Below are positions 24,572-33,508 of a stretch of 54,268 bases of DNA, piece by piece. The notes under the pieces were generated by a model. It had not been told where the DNA came from and ran no database searches. It saw nothing but the letters and a program-made list of their open reading frames with translations. Made by a program: the position numbers and the translations under genes. Each line of letters starts with the position of its first letter. Position 1 is the stretch's first letter. Source of the DNA: Pseudomonas sp. Irchel s3f7 (GTDB lineage: Bacteria; Pseudomonadota; Gammaproteobacteria; Pseudomonadales; Pseudomonadaceae); contig NZ_FYDO01000039.1 of the NCBI RefSeq assembly GCF_900187615.1, positions 1 through 54,268 of the forward strand, read 5' to 3'.

Positions 24572-26214
24572 GCCGCCTTATCGCGTTGTTCCTGCTGCCG
24601 CTGGCGGCTGTCACGGATGTTGCGCTGGCCGCCGACGGCGCCGCCCGCCCACTGAACTGGAACGCCATCGGCATGTTCCTGGTGTTCGTGCTGTTCACCC
24701 TTGGCGTGACACGCTGGGCGGCACTTCGCACCCGCTCCACCAGCGATTTTTATACCGCTGGCGGCGGCATGACCGGTTTCCAGAACGGTCTGGCGATTGC
24801 CGGCGACATGATCTCGGCGGCCTCGTTCCTCGGCATCTCCGCGATGATGTTCCTCAATGGCTACGACGGCTTGCTCTACGCACTGGGCGTTTTGGCTGGC
24901 TGGCCGATCATCCTGTTCCTGATTGCCGAGCGCCTGCGCAACCTGGGCAAGTACACCTTTGCCGACGTGGTTTCCTATCGACTGGAACAGACCCCGGTGC
25001 GCCTGACCTCTGCCTTCGGCACCCTGACCGTGGCCCTGATGTACCTGGTGGCGCAGATGGTCGGCGCCGGCAAGCTGATCGAATTGCTGTTCGGCATCGA
25101 CTACCTCTACGCCGTGATGCTGGTCGGCGTATTGATGGTGTTCTACGTGACCTTCGGCGGCATGCTCGCCACCACCTGGGTGCAGATCATCAAGGCGGTG
25201 ATGCTGCTGTTCGGCACCACCTTCATGGCATTCATGGTGCTCAAGCACTTCGGCTTCAGCACTGAAGCGATGTTTGCCGGCGCAACCGCCGTGCACGCCA
25301 AGGGCAACGCGATCATGGCCCCCGGCGGCTTGCTGTCCAATCCGATCGATGCGATTTCTTTGGGCTTGGGAATGATGTTCGGCACCGCCGGCCTGCCGCA
25401 CATCCTGATGCGTTTCTTCACCGTCAGCGATGCCAAGGAAGCGCGTAAAAGCGTGTTCTACGCCACCGGTTTTATCGGCTACTTCTACTTGCTGCTGATC
25501 ATCGTCGGCTTCGGCGCCATCGTCATGGTCGGCACCGATCCGGCGTTCCGTGACGCCAACGGCGCGATCATCGGCGGCGGCAACATGATCGCCGTGCACC
25601 TGGCCCAGGCGGTAGGCGGCAACCTGTTCCTTGGTTTCATCTCGGCGGTCGCTTTCGCCACCATTCTGGCGGTGGTGGCCGGGCTGGCACTGTCCGGCGC
25701 CTCGGCGGTGTCCCACGACCTGTATGCCTGCGTGATGCGTAAAGGAAAGGCCACCGAGCAACAGGAAATCCGCGTTTCGCGCATCGCCACCCTGTGCATC
25801 GGTGTGCTGGCGATCATCCTTGGCCTGCTGTTCGAATCGCAGAACATTGCCTTCCTCTCGGGCCTGGTGCTGGCCATCGCCGCGTCGGTGAATTTCCCGG
25901 TGCTGTTCCTTTCGATGTACTGGAAAGGCCTGACCACCCGTGGCGCCGTCACCGGCAGCCTGGCGGGCCTGGTGTCGGCGATTGTGTTGCTGGTGCTGAG
26001 CCCGGCGGTGTGGGTCAACGTGCTGCATCACGACAAGGCGCTGTTCCCTTACTCCAACCCAGCGCTGTTTTCCATGAGCCTGGCGTTCTTCAGTGCATGG
26101 CTGTTTTCCGTCACCGATACCTCGCCCCGTGCAGCCCTTGAGCGCGGTCGTTATCTGGCGCAGTTCATCCGTTCGATGACTGGCATTGGTGCCTCTGGCG
26201 CCAGCAAACACTGA
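24568..26214 (+). CDS. paaL: Sodium:solute symporter, phenylacetate permease (PaaL/PhaJ type)
   Basis: A 548-residue SSS-family permease with a signal-like N-terminus and about 13 transmembrane helices, closely related to the acetate permease ActP (FYTAGGGMTGFQNGLAIAGD; GTAGLPHILMRFFTVSDAKEAR). Position among the paa genes and beside a PaaM-like porin argue for phenylacetate uptake, as described for PhaJ of P. putida. Acetate or another carboxylate cannot be excluded from sequence. ATG 24568 is preferred to an in-frame GTG 9 bp upstream that sits too close to the AGGAG. Confidence 0.82.
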   Translation: MSRLIALFLLPLAAVTDVALAADGAARPLNWNAIGMFLVFVLFTLGVTRWAALRTRSTSDFYTAGGGMTGFQNGLAIAGDMISAASFLGISAMMFLNGYDGLLYALGVLAGWPIILFLIAERLRNLGKYTFADVVSYRLEQTPVRLTSAFGTLTVALMYLVAQMVGAGKLIELLFGIDYLYAVMLVGVLMVFYVTFGGMLATTWVQIIKAVMLLFGTTFMAFMVLKHFGFSTEAMFAGATAVHAKGNAIMAPGGLLSNPIDAISLGLGMMFGTAGLPHILMRFFTVSDAKEARKSVFYATGFIGYFYLLLIIVGFGAIVMVGTDPAFRDANGAIIGGGNMIAVHLAQAVGGNLFLGFISAVAFATILAVVAGLALSGASAVSHDLYACVMRKGKATEQQEIRVSRIATLCIGVLAIILGLLFESQNIAFLSGLVLAIAASVNFPVLFLSMYWKGLTTRGAVTGSLAGLVSAIVLLVLSPAVWVNVLHHDKALFPYSNPALFSMSLAFFSAWLFSVTDTSPRAALERGRYLAQFIRSMTGIGASGASKH

Positions 26215-26248
26215 ATAACGACCGATGAGTTGGTAGGGAATAAAAATA

Positions 26249-27502
26249 ATGAAACCCGCACGTACTGCACCTTTTGAATCACTGTTTTCGCTGGCCGCCG
26301 CATTGAGCCTGCCCATGATCGCGCCCTGCGCCATGGCCGACTTCATCGGCGACAGCAAGGCCCGCATTGATATGCGCAATCACTACATCAATCGCGATTT
26401 CCGTCAGGACAACGCGCCGCAATCCAAGGCCGAAGAATGGGCCCAGGGATTCACTGCGCGCATCGAGTCCGGGTTCACCGACGGTACTTTCGGTGTCGGT
26501 CTCGACGCACTGGGCGAACTGGGGCTCAAGCTCGACTCCAGTCCTGATCGCCGTGGCACCGGGCTGCTGCCGTTCGGCCCGCAGAGCCATGAGCCCGACG
26601 ACGAGTACAGCGAACTGGGGCTGACCGGCAAACTGCGCGTATCCAAAAGCGTATTGAAACTCGGCACCCTGCAACCCTTGCTGCCGGTCGCGACCTATAA
26701 CGACACACGCCTTTTGAGCTCGACCTTCGAGGGCGGCTTGTTGACGAGTCAGGACATCAATGGCCTGACCCTGAACGCCGGACGTCTGACCAAGGCCAAC
26801 CTGCGGGATTCTTCCAGCAACGATGACATCGGCTACGGCGCCGCCAGCAGTGATCACTTCGATTTCGGCGGAGGCAGCTACGCATTCAGCCCGCAACTGA
26901 ACGTGAGCTACTACTACGGCAAGCTTGAACAGATCTATCGCCAGCAATTCGTCGGGCTGGTGCATATGCAACCTTTGGGCAGCGGCTTCAACCTGCGCAG
27001 CGACATACGCTACTTCGACAGTCGCGGCGATGGCGCCGAAAAGGCCGGACGCATCGACAACCGCAACTTCAACAGCATGTTCACCGTGTCCCACGGCGCC
27101 CACAAGGTCAGCGCGACCTACCAGCAATTGTCCGGCGACAGCGCCTTCCCGTTTCTCAACGGTGGCGATCCGTACGTGGTCAACCTGGTGACCTACAACA
27201 CCTACACCCGCGCCGAAGAGGACTCCTGGCAACTGCGTTACGACTATGACTTCGCGGCGCAAGGCATTCCCGGCCTGACCTTCATGACCCGCTACACCGA
27301 CGGCAGCCATGTCAAGGCGGGCAGGGTCGACAACGGCAGCGAATGGGAGCGCGACACCGACATCAGTTATGTCATCCAGAGCGGCCCGTTCAAGGACGTC
27401 AGCTTGCGCTGGCGCAACGTGACCTTCCGTTCCGGTAATGGCTTGACGACCGACATCGATGAGAACCGCTTGATCGTCGGTTACACCCTGGCGCTTTGGT
27501 AA
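26249..27502 (+). CDS. paaM: OprD-family outer-membrane porin, phenylacetate channel (PaaM/PhaK type)
   Basis: A 417-residue OprD/PhaK-like porin with a signal peptide ending near APCAMA, followed by DFIGDSKARIDMRNHYINR, typical of the family. The C-terminus IVGYTLALW ends in an aromatic residue, as outer-membrane barrels do. It probably admits phenylacetate through the outer membrane. The leader AATAAAAA (26239-26246) before the ATG fits the Crc/Hfq motif. It lies 34 bp downstream of the permease gene. Confidence 0.85.
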   Translation: MKPARTAPFESLFSLAAALSLPMIAPCAMADFIGDSKARIDMRNHYINRDFRQDNAPQSKAEEWAQGFTARIESGFTDGTFGVGLDALGELGLKLDSSPDRRGTGLLPFGPQSHEPDDEYSELGLTGKLRVSKSVLKLGTLQPLLPVATYNDTRLLSSTFEGGLLTSQDINGLTLNAGRLTKANLRDSSSNDDIGYGAASSDHFDFGGGSYAFSPQLNVSYYYGKLEQIYRQQFVGLVHMQPLGSGFNLRSDIRYFDSRGDGAEKAGRIDNRNFNSMFTVSHGAHKVSATYQQLSGDSAFPFLNGGDPYVVNLVTYNTYTRAEEDSWQLRYDYDFAAQGIPGLTFMTRYTDGSHVKAGRVDNGSEWERDTDISYVIQSGPFKDVSLRWRNVTFRSGNGLTTDIDENRLIVGYTLALW

Positions 27503-27560
27503 TTCCGAAACAGTGCGGCTGCGGCCGCACTTACACTTTTCACAATCAGGAGCAATCGTG

Positions 27561-29630
27561 ATGTCTCACGCCCCTACCCCGCATGCCCCTACCCTGCAGA
27601 GTTTCATCGCTGGTCGCTGGATCGGCCAACAGGGCGCGCAAGTGCTGCGCAGTGCCATCGACGGCCATGAAATCGCCCGTACCCACGAAGAGCGCCCGGA
27701 TTTCGCCGAAGCCATCGAGCATGGCCGCCGCCAAGGCATCAGCGGCTTGATGGCGCTGGACTTCCAGCAGCGCGCCCAGCGTCTCAAGGCCCTGGCCCTG
27801 TACCTGAGCGAGCGCAAGGAACAGCTCTACGCGATTTCCCACCACAGCGGCGCAACCCGGGCCGACAGCTGGATCGACATCGAAGGCGGTAACAGCACGT
27901 TGTTCACCTACGCCAGCCTCGGTTCCCGTGAACTGCCGTCGGGCAACGTCGTCCACGAAGGCCCGGCGATGCAGTTGAGCAAACTGGGCACCTTCGCCGG
28001 TACGCACATTCTGGTGCCACGCGGCGGCCTGGCCGTGCACATCAACGCGTTCAACTTCCCGATCTGGGGCATGCTGGAAAAATTCGCCCCGAGCTTCCTT
28101 GCCGGCATGCCGTGCATCGTCAAACCGGCCAGCGCCACCAGTTACCTGACTGAAGCCGTGGTCCGCCTGATGGACGAATCCGGCCTGTTGCCGGCGGGCA
28201 GCCTGCAATTGATCATCGGTGGCACCGGCGACCTGCTCGACCGTCTGCAAGGCCAGGACGTGGTGACTTTCACCGGTTCCGCCGACACCGCGGCCAAGCT
28301 GCGGGTCAACCCGAACCTGATCCGCAATTCGGTACCGTTCAACGCCGAAGCCGACTCGCTGAACTGCGCAATCCTCGCTCCGGACGTGACCCCGGATGAC
28401 GAAGAGTTCGAGCTGTTCATCAAGGAAGTCGCCCGGGAAATGACCACCAAGGCCGGGCAGAAATGCACCGCCATCCGCCGCGCCATCGTCCCGGCCAAGC
28501 ACATCGACGCCGTGGCTACCCGCCTGCGCGCTCGTCTGGCCAAAGTCGTGGTCGGCGACCCGTCGGTGGAAGGCGTGCGCATGGGCGCACTGGCTTCCCA
28601 CGATCAGCAGAAAGACGTGAGCGAACGTCTGGAAGCGCTGTTGCAGAGCAGCGACATGCTGTTCGGTGCCCGCGACGGTTTCGAACCGCGCGGTGAAAAT
28701 GTCGACAAAGGCGCGTTCTTCGCCCCGACCCTGTTGCAGGCCCGTGACCCACACGCCGAAGGCGGCGCCCACGATATCGAAGCGTTCGGCCCGGTTAGCA
28801 CCCTGATGGCCTACGACGATCTGGACGAAGCACTGGCCCTGGCCGCACGCGGCAGAGGCAGCCTGGTGGCGAGTTTGATCACCAAAGACCCGAAAATCGC
28901 CGCCAAAGCCATCCCGGTAGCGGCCGCATTGCATGGTCGTCTGTTGGTGCTGGATCGCGAGTCCGCTGGCGAATCCACCGGCCACGGCTCGCCGCTGCCA
29001 CAACTCAAGCATGGCGGCCCGGGACGTGCTGGCGGTGGTGAAGAACTCGGCGGCCTGCGAGCAGTGAAGCACTACCTGCAACGTGCAGCGGTGCAAGGCT
29101 CGCCAACCATGCTGGCAGCAGTCACCGGCGAATTCGTCCGTGGCGCGAAAGTCATCGAGACTGAAGTCCATCCGTTCCGCCGCCACTTCCAGGACCTGCA
29201 GATCGGCGAGTCGCTGCTGACCCACCGTCGCACCGTCACCGAAGCGGACCTGGTGAACTTCGGCTGCCTGTCGGGCGACCACTTCTATATGCACTTCGAC
29301 GATATCGCGGCCAAGGAATCGCAATTCGGCAAGCGCATCGCCCACGGTTACTTCGTGCTCTCGGCGGCAGCCGGTCTGTTCGTCTCCCCTGGCGTCGGCC
29401 CGGTACTGGCCAACTACGGCCTGGACACTTTGCGCTTCATCAACCCGGTGGGCATCGGCGACACCATCCAGGCGCGCCTGACCTGCAAGCGCAAGATCGA
29501 CCAGGGCAAGACTAGCCCGCAAGGCATCCCGCAAGGGGTGGTGGCGTGGGACGTGGAAGTCACCAACCAGTTGGGAGAGCTGGTGGCCAGCTATGACATC
29601 CTGACGCTGGTGGTGAAGCGCGAGGACTAA
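27561..29630 (+). CDS. paaZ: Bifunctional oxepin-CoA hydrolase / 3-oxo-5,6-dehydrosuberyl-CoA semialdehyde dehydrogenase
   Basis: A 689-residue fusion that opens the oxepin ring and oxidises the resulting aldehyde. The N-terminal aldehyde dehydrogenase (about residues 1-525) has catalytic Cys302 in KAGQKCTAIRR and Glu263 in NAEADSLNC. The C-terminal MaoC-type hydratase (about 535-689) has Asp573 and His578 in SGDHFYMH. Both active sites are intact, so it can perform both steps. ATG 27561 is chosen over the GTG directly before it. A palindromic repeat follows the gene. Confidence 0.95.
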   Translation: MSHAPTPHAPTLQSFIAGRWIGQQGAQVLRSAIDGHEIARTHEERPDFAEAIEHGRRQGISGLMALDFQQRAQRLKALALYLSERKEQLYAISHHSGATRADSWIDIEGGNSTLFTYASLGSRELPSGNVVHEGPAMQLSKLGTFAGTHILVPRGGLAVHINAFNFPIWGMLEKFAPSFLAGMPCIVKPASATSYLTEAVVRLMDESGLLPAGSLQLIIGGTGDLLDRLQGQDVVTFTGSADTAAKLRVNPNLIRNSVPFNAEADSLNCAILAPDVTPDDEEFELFIKEVAREMTTKAGQKCTAIRRAIVPAKHIDAVATRLRARLAKVVVGDPSVEGVRMGALASHDQQKDVSERLEALLQSSDMLFGARDGFEPRGENVDKGAFFAPTLLQARDPHAEGGAHDIEAFGPVSTLMAYDDLDEALALAARGRGSLVASLITKDPKIAAKAIPVAAALHGRLLVLDRESAGESTGHGSPLPQLKHGGPGRAGGGEELGGLRAVKHYLQRAAVQGSPTMLAAVTGEFVRGAKVIETEVHPFRRHFQDLQIGESLLTHRRTVTEADLVNFGCLSGDHFYMHFDDIAAKESQFGKRIAHGYFVLSAAAGLFVSPGVGPVLANYGLDTLRFINPVGIGDTIQARLTCKRKIDQGKTSPQGIPQGVVAWDVEVTNQLGELVASYDILTLVVKRED

Positions 29631-29642
29631 ACCCGCCTCAGA

Positions 29643-29669
29643 GATCGTTCCCACGCCGTGGGAACGATC
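29643..29669. terminator. Palindromic repeat after paaZ
   Basis: A perfect 12-bp stem GATCGTTCCCAC / GTGGGAACGATC with a GCC loop, 13 bp after the paaZ stop. This sequence is a common Pseudomonas intergenic palindrome, and it lacks a T-run. Confidence 0.6.
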
Positions 29670-29986
29670 CTTCAACGTTGAACGGCGATCAAACGCGTAA
29701 AACAAGCAACGCCGGATGATCGCGGCACGCGCTGAGCACCATGTAATCTGGCGCCAGGCACCCAATCCTGATGAAAAACCATTTGAACACGAACCCGCAC
29801 ATTGCCCGGTGGTCATAACAGGTGATGGCATCGCGATGGATCAGCGGCCCTGGGCCTCATTCAAGCGCGAAGCTGCATTTCACACACTGTAGGGTGCGCC
29901 GGATAACGTTCAGCGAACTCGGTCCCTGTCTGAGGCAGGTGCTGATCGCTGCCTTGCATCCAATGCTCCCTCTTCGGAGTACGGAA
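29670..29986. other. Intergenic region before the SYLF protein gene
   Basis: About 317 bp in which I see no gene, repeat or clear promoter. Open frames extending upstream from the SYLF gene lack a ribosome site or family similarity. Confidence 0.5.
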
Positions 29987-30547
29987 ATGACTCAATCAAT
30001 GCGGTACTTTCTGTCGTTCTTCCTCGCGGTTGCAACACTGGCATCGGCAAGTCTGCTGAACACTGCAGCAGCGGCCAGTGCCGAGGACCTGAATGCCGAC
30101 GCTCGCCAAGCGTTGCAACTGCTCTACAAGAGCAATCCAACTGCCGAAACCCTCTCACGCCAGGCCAAAGCCATACTGGTCTTCCCGAAAATCATCAAAG
30201 CAGGACTCGTGTTCGGTGGCAGCTATGGCGAAGGCGTGCTGATGAAGGGCACTAAAGTAGAGAACTATTACAACTCGGTCAGCGGGTCGTGGGGGCTGCA
30301 GGCCGGCGCCCAGTCGTATGGCTATGCGGTGTTTCTGATGACCGACAAGGCATTGAAATACATCACCGAAACCAAAGGCTGGGAAATCGGTGTAGGCCCC
30401 ACCGTTGTCGTGGTGGATGAAGGGGTTGCGAAAAACCTGTCCAGCTCGACGATCAAAGACGACGCTTATGCCTTCATCTTCGACCAACAAGGGTTGATGG
30501 CCGGGATCAGTATCGAGGGTACGAAGATTTCCCTTATCAAGCGCTGA
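29987..30547 (+). CDS. SYLF/Ysc84-domain lipid-binding protein, secreted
   Basis: A 186-residue protein with a signal peptide (about residues 1-30, ending near NTAAAAS) and a SYLF domain (about 60-186). The SYLF hallmarks are AKAILVFPKIIKAGLVFGGSYGEG, SGSWGLQAGAQSYG and GWEIGVGPTVVVVDEG. SYLF proteins bind phospholipids in eukaryotes; the role of the bacterial exported form is unclear. The upstream frame is open, but the family start matches ATG 29987. A second ATG at 29999 is possible. Confidence 0.8.
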   Translation: MTQSMRYFLSFFLAVATLASASLLNTAAAASAEDLNADARQALQLLYKSNPTAETLSRQAKAILVFPKIIKAGLVFGGSYGEGVLMKGTKVENYYNSVSGSWGLQAGAQSYGYAVFLMTDKALKYITETKGWEIGVGPTVVVVDEGVAKNLSSSTIKDDAYAFIFDQQGLMAGISIEGTKISLIKR

Positions 30548-30558
30548 CTTCTTTGAGA

Positions 30559-30592
30559 TCGATTCCTGTCAGAGGGTATTGGCAGGAATCGA
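30559..30592 (+). terminator. Hairpin after the SYLF gene
   Basis: TCGATTCCTG (30559-30568) and CAGGAATCGA (30583-30592) form a 10-bp stem, 12 bp after the stop, followed by CCTCTTCT. Confidence 0.65.
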
Positions 30593-30817
30593 CCTCTTCT
30601 GCGCACATTTCGCCCTCCCGTTGCCTCCCGTAAACACCCGTGAATCTTTGCGCCAACCGCTCAAATCAGTGCGGCAATGCATCATTGGCAAAAATTGTTT
30701 GTTTACGCCCTTCAAAAAACCGCATTGAAGCTAAGCTCAAGGGCTCGCAGGGTTGGTTTTTGCCTGCCTGACATTGATCCACTCACTTCAAGCCTGCCTG
30801 ACCACATAGGGGGTGCA

Positions 30818-32284
30818 ATGCGCATTCCAGTCCTTTACACGTTGTCAGCTGTACTGTTTTTGAGCGGATCCACCTGCCTGGCGCAGTCAACGACCGCACC
30901 CGCCAACGTCGTCAGCCCGGCACCCGCCGCGGCGTTGGCCAAAACCCCGGTGTTTACCCAGGAACAGTTGGATCAGATGCTGGCACCCATTGCGCTTTAC
31001 CCGGACCCGTTGCTGGCCCAGGTACTGATGGCAACCACCTACCCCGGCGAGATCACGGAGGCGGTAGCCTGGTCGAAGGCTCATCCGGACGCCAAGGGCG
31101 ACGATGCGGTCAAACAAGTGGCGAGCCAGCCCTGGGATCCGAGCGTGCAGGCCCTGGTCGCTTTCCCTCAGGTTCTGGCAACGCTGGGGCAAGATCCCGT
31201 CTGGGTACAACGCCTGGGGGATGCCTTCCTGGCACAGCCCGACGATGTCATGCAGGGCGTGCAACGCTTGCGTCATCAGGCGCAGGCGGCAGGCAACCTG
31301 CAGAGCAATCAATATCAGAACGTGACCATCCAGAATAGTCCCGCACCGGCGCCGGCCCCCGCACAGGAAGCCCCTGCTCCAGCCCCCGCCAGCAGCTCTA
31401 CCATCATCATTCAGCCCGCCGATCCGCAGGTGGTGTACGTGCCCACCTATAACCCGACAACCACGTACGGCACCTGGGCTTACCCGGCGTCACCTCCCGC
31501 GTACTATCCACCGCCACCTGCGTATTACCCAGGTCAGGCTTTGATGGCCGGGCTGGCATTCGGGACCGGTGTGGCTATCGTTGGGGCGTTGTGGGGCGAA
31601 TGTGACTGGGACGATAACGACGTCGACATCGACGTCGACCGTTACAACAACATCAATGCCAACAATCGAATCAACAACGGTAACTGGGAACACAACCCGG
31701 TTCACCGCAACGGCGTGCCTTATCGCGACGGCAAGAGCCGGGAACAGTACGGTCGCCAACTCAACGGTGCGAATCAGCGTGAAGCCTACCGAGGCGACAA
31801 CGCCCAACGTGCCCAGGCTCGTGAAAACGCCCGCAGTTCCATGGACCGGGCCGGTATCGAAAGACCGCCCACCAGCAACCTCGAAGCCCGTGACCAAGCA
31901 CGCAGAGCCCAAGCCGGAACCTCGGACAGAAATCGGGCACAAGCAGGAGCAGACCGGCCTAGAACGGCTGACAGAAGCCAGGGCACGGCCAGAAATACTC
32001 GGGATAATCAGCAACAGAGAAATCAGTCCTCTCAGTTGAATCAGCGTAGAGACGGTCAAGCGCAAACGCGGCAAGCCAGCCAAAAGCGGCCCAAAGCCAG
32101 TACCGGTAGTGCCCGCAACAATGCGTTCGCCGGCGCCCGCTCACCGTCGAGGACTCAAGCTCAGGCCAACCGTGGCCGGGCCAGCCAGGCCTCTGCCCAA
32201 CGTCCCCAAGCCTCGCGATCGGCCGGTCAGCAGGTCAGTCGGCCGTCCAATCCACCATCGCGTCAAAGGGGGGGCCGCCGTTGA
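30818..32284 (+). CDS. DUF3300 protein with a long basic low-complexity tail
   Basis: A 488-residue exported protein. A signal peptide (about residues 1-24, ending SGSTCLAQ) precedes the DUF3300 domain (about 45-260), with LDQMLAPIALYPDPLLAQVL and IQPADPQVVYVPTYNPTT. A Pro/Tyr-rich linker (YPPPPAYYPG) and a short glycine-rich hydrophobic segment follow. Residues about 290-488 are low-complexity, rich in Arg, Gln, Ala, Ser and Asn, and strongly basic. I chose ATG 30818, which has AGGGGG upstream and begins the signal peptide. It is coupled to the DUF2950 gene. Function unknown; the tail may bind nucleic acid or polyanions (speculative). Confidence 0.82.
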   Translation: MRIPVLYTLSAVLFLSGSTCLAQSTTAPANVVSPAPAAALAKTPVFTQEQLDQMLAPIALYPDPLLAQVLMATTYPGEITEAVAWSKAHPDAKGDDAVKQVASQPWDPSVQALVAFPQVLATLGQDPVWVQRLGDAFLAQPDDVMQGVQRLRHQAQAAGNLQSNQYQNVTIQNSPAPAPAPAQEAPAPAPASSSTIIIQPADPQVVYVPTYNPTTTYGTWAYPASPPAYYPPPPAYYPGQALMAGLAFGTGVAIVGALWGECDWDDNDVDIDVDRYNNINANNRINNGNWEHNPVHRNGVPYRDGKSREQYGRQLNGANQREAYRGDNAQRAQARENARSSMDRAGIERPPTSNLEARDQARRAQAGTSDRNRAQAGADRPRTADRSQGTARNTRDNQQQRNQSSQLNQRRDGQAQTRQASQKRPKASTGSARNNAFAGARSPSRTQAQANRGRASQASAQRPQASRSAGQQVSRPSNPPSRQRGGRR

Positions 32285-33201
32285 AAAATCATCCTCAAGT
32301 GAAACGACTCATGGGCTCGCTCCCTCAGGTGCTTGCGCTGACGGCCGGCTTGCTGTGGTCGTGTATCGCATCGGCACAGCAGGTATTTCCAACGCCAGAA
32401 AAGGCTGTCGAAGCGTTCGTCGAAGCATTGGGCACGGAGCACGCCGACCAGGCACGCCTGACAGAGTTGCTGGGCAGCGAATGGCACAGCTTCATCCCGC
32501 GCGAAGGCGTACAGCGCAAAGACGTGGATGCATTTTTGCAGCATTACCGCGAGCAACACCGGATTGAAAAAACCGGTGATCGAAAGGCTGTTCTGGACGT
32601 CGGTGCAGACCACTGGACAATGCCTATTCCGTTGGTCGAAGACGCCAATGGCTGGCGCTTCGACACGAAGGCCGGCAGTGCCGAAATCCGTGCACGTCGA
32701 ATTGGCCGCAACGAGCTTAACGCGGTGCAATCGGTGCTGGCCTATCACGATGCCCAGATGGACTACGCGGCAGTGGACCGTGACGGTGACGGCGCCCTCG
32801 AATACGCACAGAAAATCTTCAGCACCGAAGGCAAGCACGACGGACTCTACTGGGCAGACGACGGCAGCGGCCAGATCAGCCCGCTCGGGCCTTCGTTCGG
32901 CAGAGCCATTGCCGACGAAGAATGGCGCGGCTACCGCTTTCGCATCCTTAAAGGCCAGGGCCCTTCGGCGCCCGGTGGCGCCTATAACTATCTCATCGGC
33001 GACAAGATGAGCCGAGGTTTTGCGCTGATCGCCTGGCCAGCGAAATACAACGACACCGGAGTGATGAGCTTCATGATCAGTCATGAAGGTCAGGTGTTCG
33101 AGAAGGACCTGGGGCCCGATGGAGAAAAAATCGGGCAAGCGATGAAGCGCTTCGATCCGGATGCCAGTTGGAAGGAAGTGGATGTAGACAAGGATCAATA
33201 A
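32281..33201 (+). CDS. DUF2950 exported protein
   Basis: A 306-residue protein beginning with TTG at 32281, overlapping the preceding stop by 4 bp; ATG 32311 is an alternative start. A signal peptide covers about residues 11-33 (LALTAGLLWSCIASAQQ). The body shows DUF2950 features: FPTPEKAVEAFVEALG, DYAAVDRDGDGALEYAQKI and AWPAKYNDTGVMSFMI. DUF3300 and DUF2950 genes are often neighbours, which suggests a joint envelope role that is not known. Confidence 0.82.
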   Translation: MKNHPQVKRLMGSLPQVLALTAGLLWSCIASAQQVFPTPEKAVEAFVEALGTEHADQARLTELLGSEWHSFIPREGVQRKDVDAFLQHYREQHRIEKTGDRKAVLDVGADHWTMPIPLVEDANGWRFDTKAGSAEIRARRIGRNELNAVQSVLAYHDAQMDYAAVDRDGDGALEYAQKIFSTEGKHDGLYWADDGSGQISPLGPSFGRAIADEEWRGYRFRILKGQGPSAPGGAYNYLIGDKMSRGFALIAWPAKYNDTGVMSFMISHEGQVFEKDLGPDGEKIGQAMKRFDPDASWKEVDVDKDQ

Positions 33202-33208
33202 CCGTTAC

Positions 33209-33382
33209 CTAACGGAGATTAAGCCAGTTCGGGACACTCGAACTCATCGCGACACAGCTCGCATAACGCTTGCAGGCCAGGACGCTGGGGGATTCCGGCG
33301 GTACCGAAACCTGCACGGTCACCACCAGGGAAAACAGGACAAACAAGGGGACGACATAGGCAAGAAGACTTTTTATTTTCAT
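33209..33382 (-). CDS. Possible small membrane protein
   Basis: A 57-residue frame starting MKIKSLLAYVVPLFVLFSLV, with one strong hydrophobic helix and no recognised family. The ribosome site is weak (GAG 9 bp upstream). It lies between the DUF2950 gene and kshA on the kshA strand. It could be a real small membrane protein or chance. Confidence 0.35.
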   Translation of the reverse strand: MKIKSLLAYVVPLFVLFSLVVTVQVSVPPESPSVLACKRYASCVAMSSSVPNWLNLR

Positions 33383-33508
33383 TGTCAGTGCTCTCATGAC
33401 CTTTGAATCCGACCTGCTCCACTGCCATGCCTTGCAGGGTGGCAGTGCCGCCGCGCGCGGCGCCTTCGAGGACAAATGCTTATCGCGGGAAGGCGCCTTG
33501 TTGCTCTG

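Noticed and set aside
24508..26379. A 623-codon frame opposite the permease gene
   Set aside because: It is extremely rich in His, Gln and Gly, antisense to a clear membrane transporter, and has no family features.
27546..29831. A 761-codon frame opposite paaZ
   Set aside because: It is a shadow of the paaZ codons, with no domain or ribosome site.
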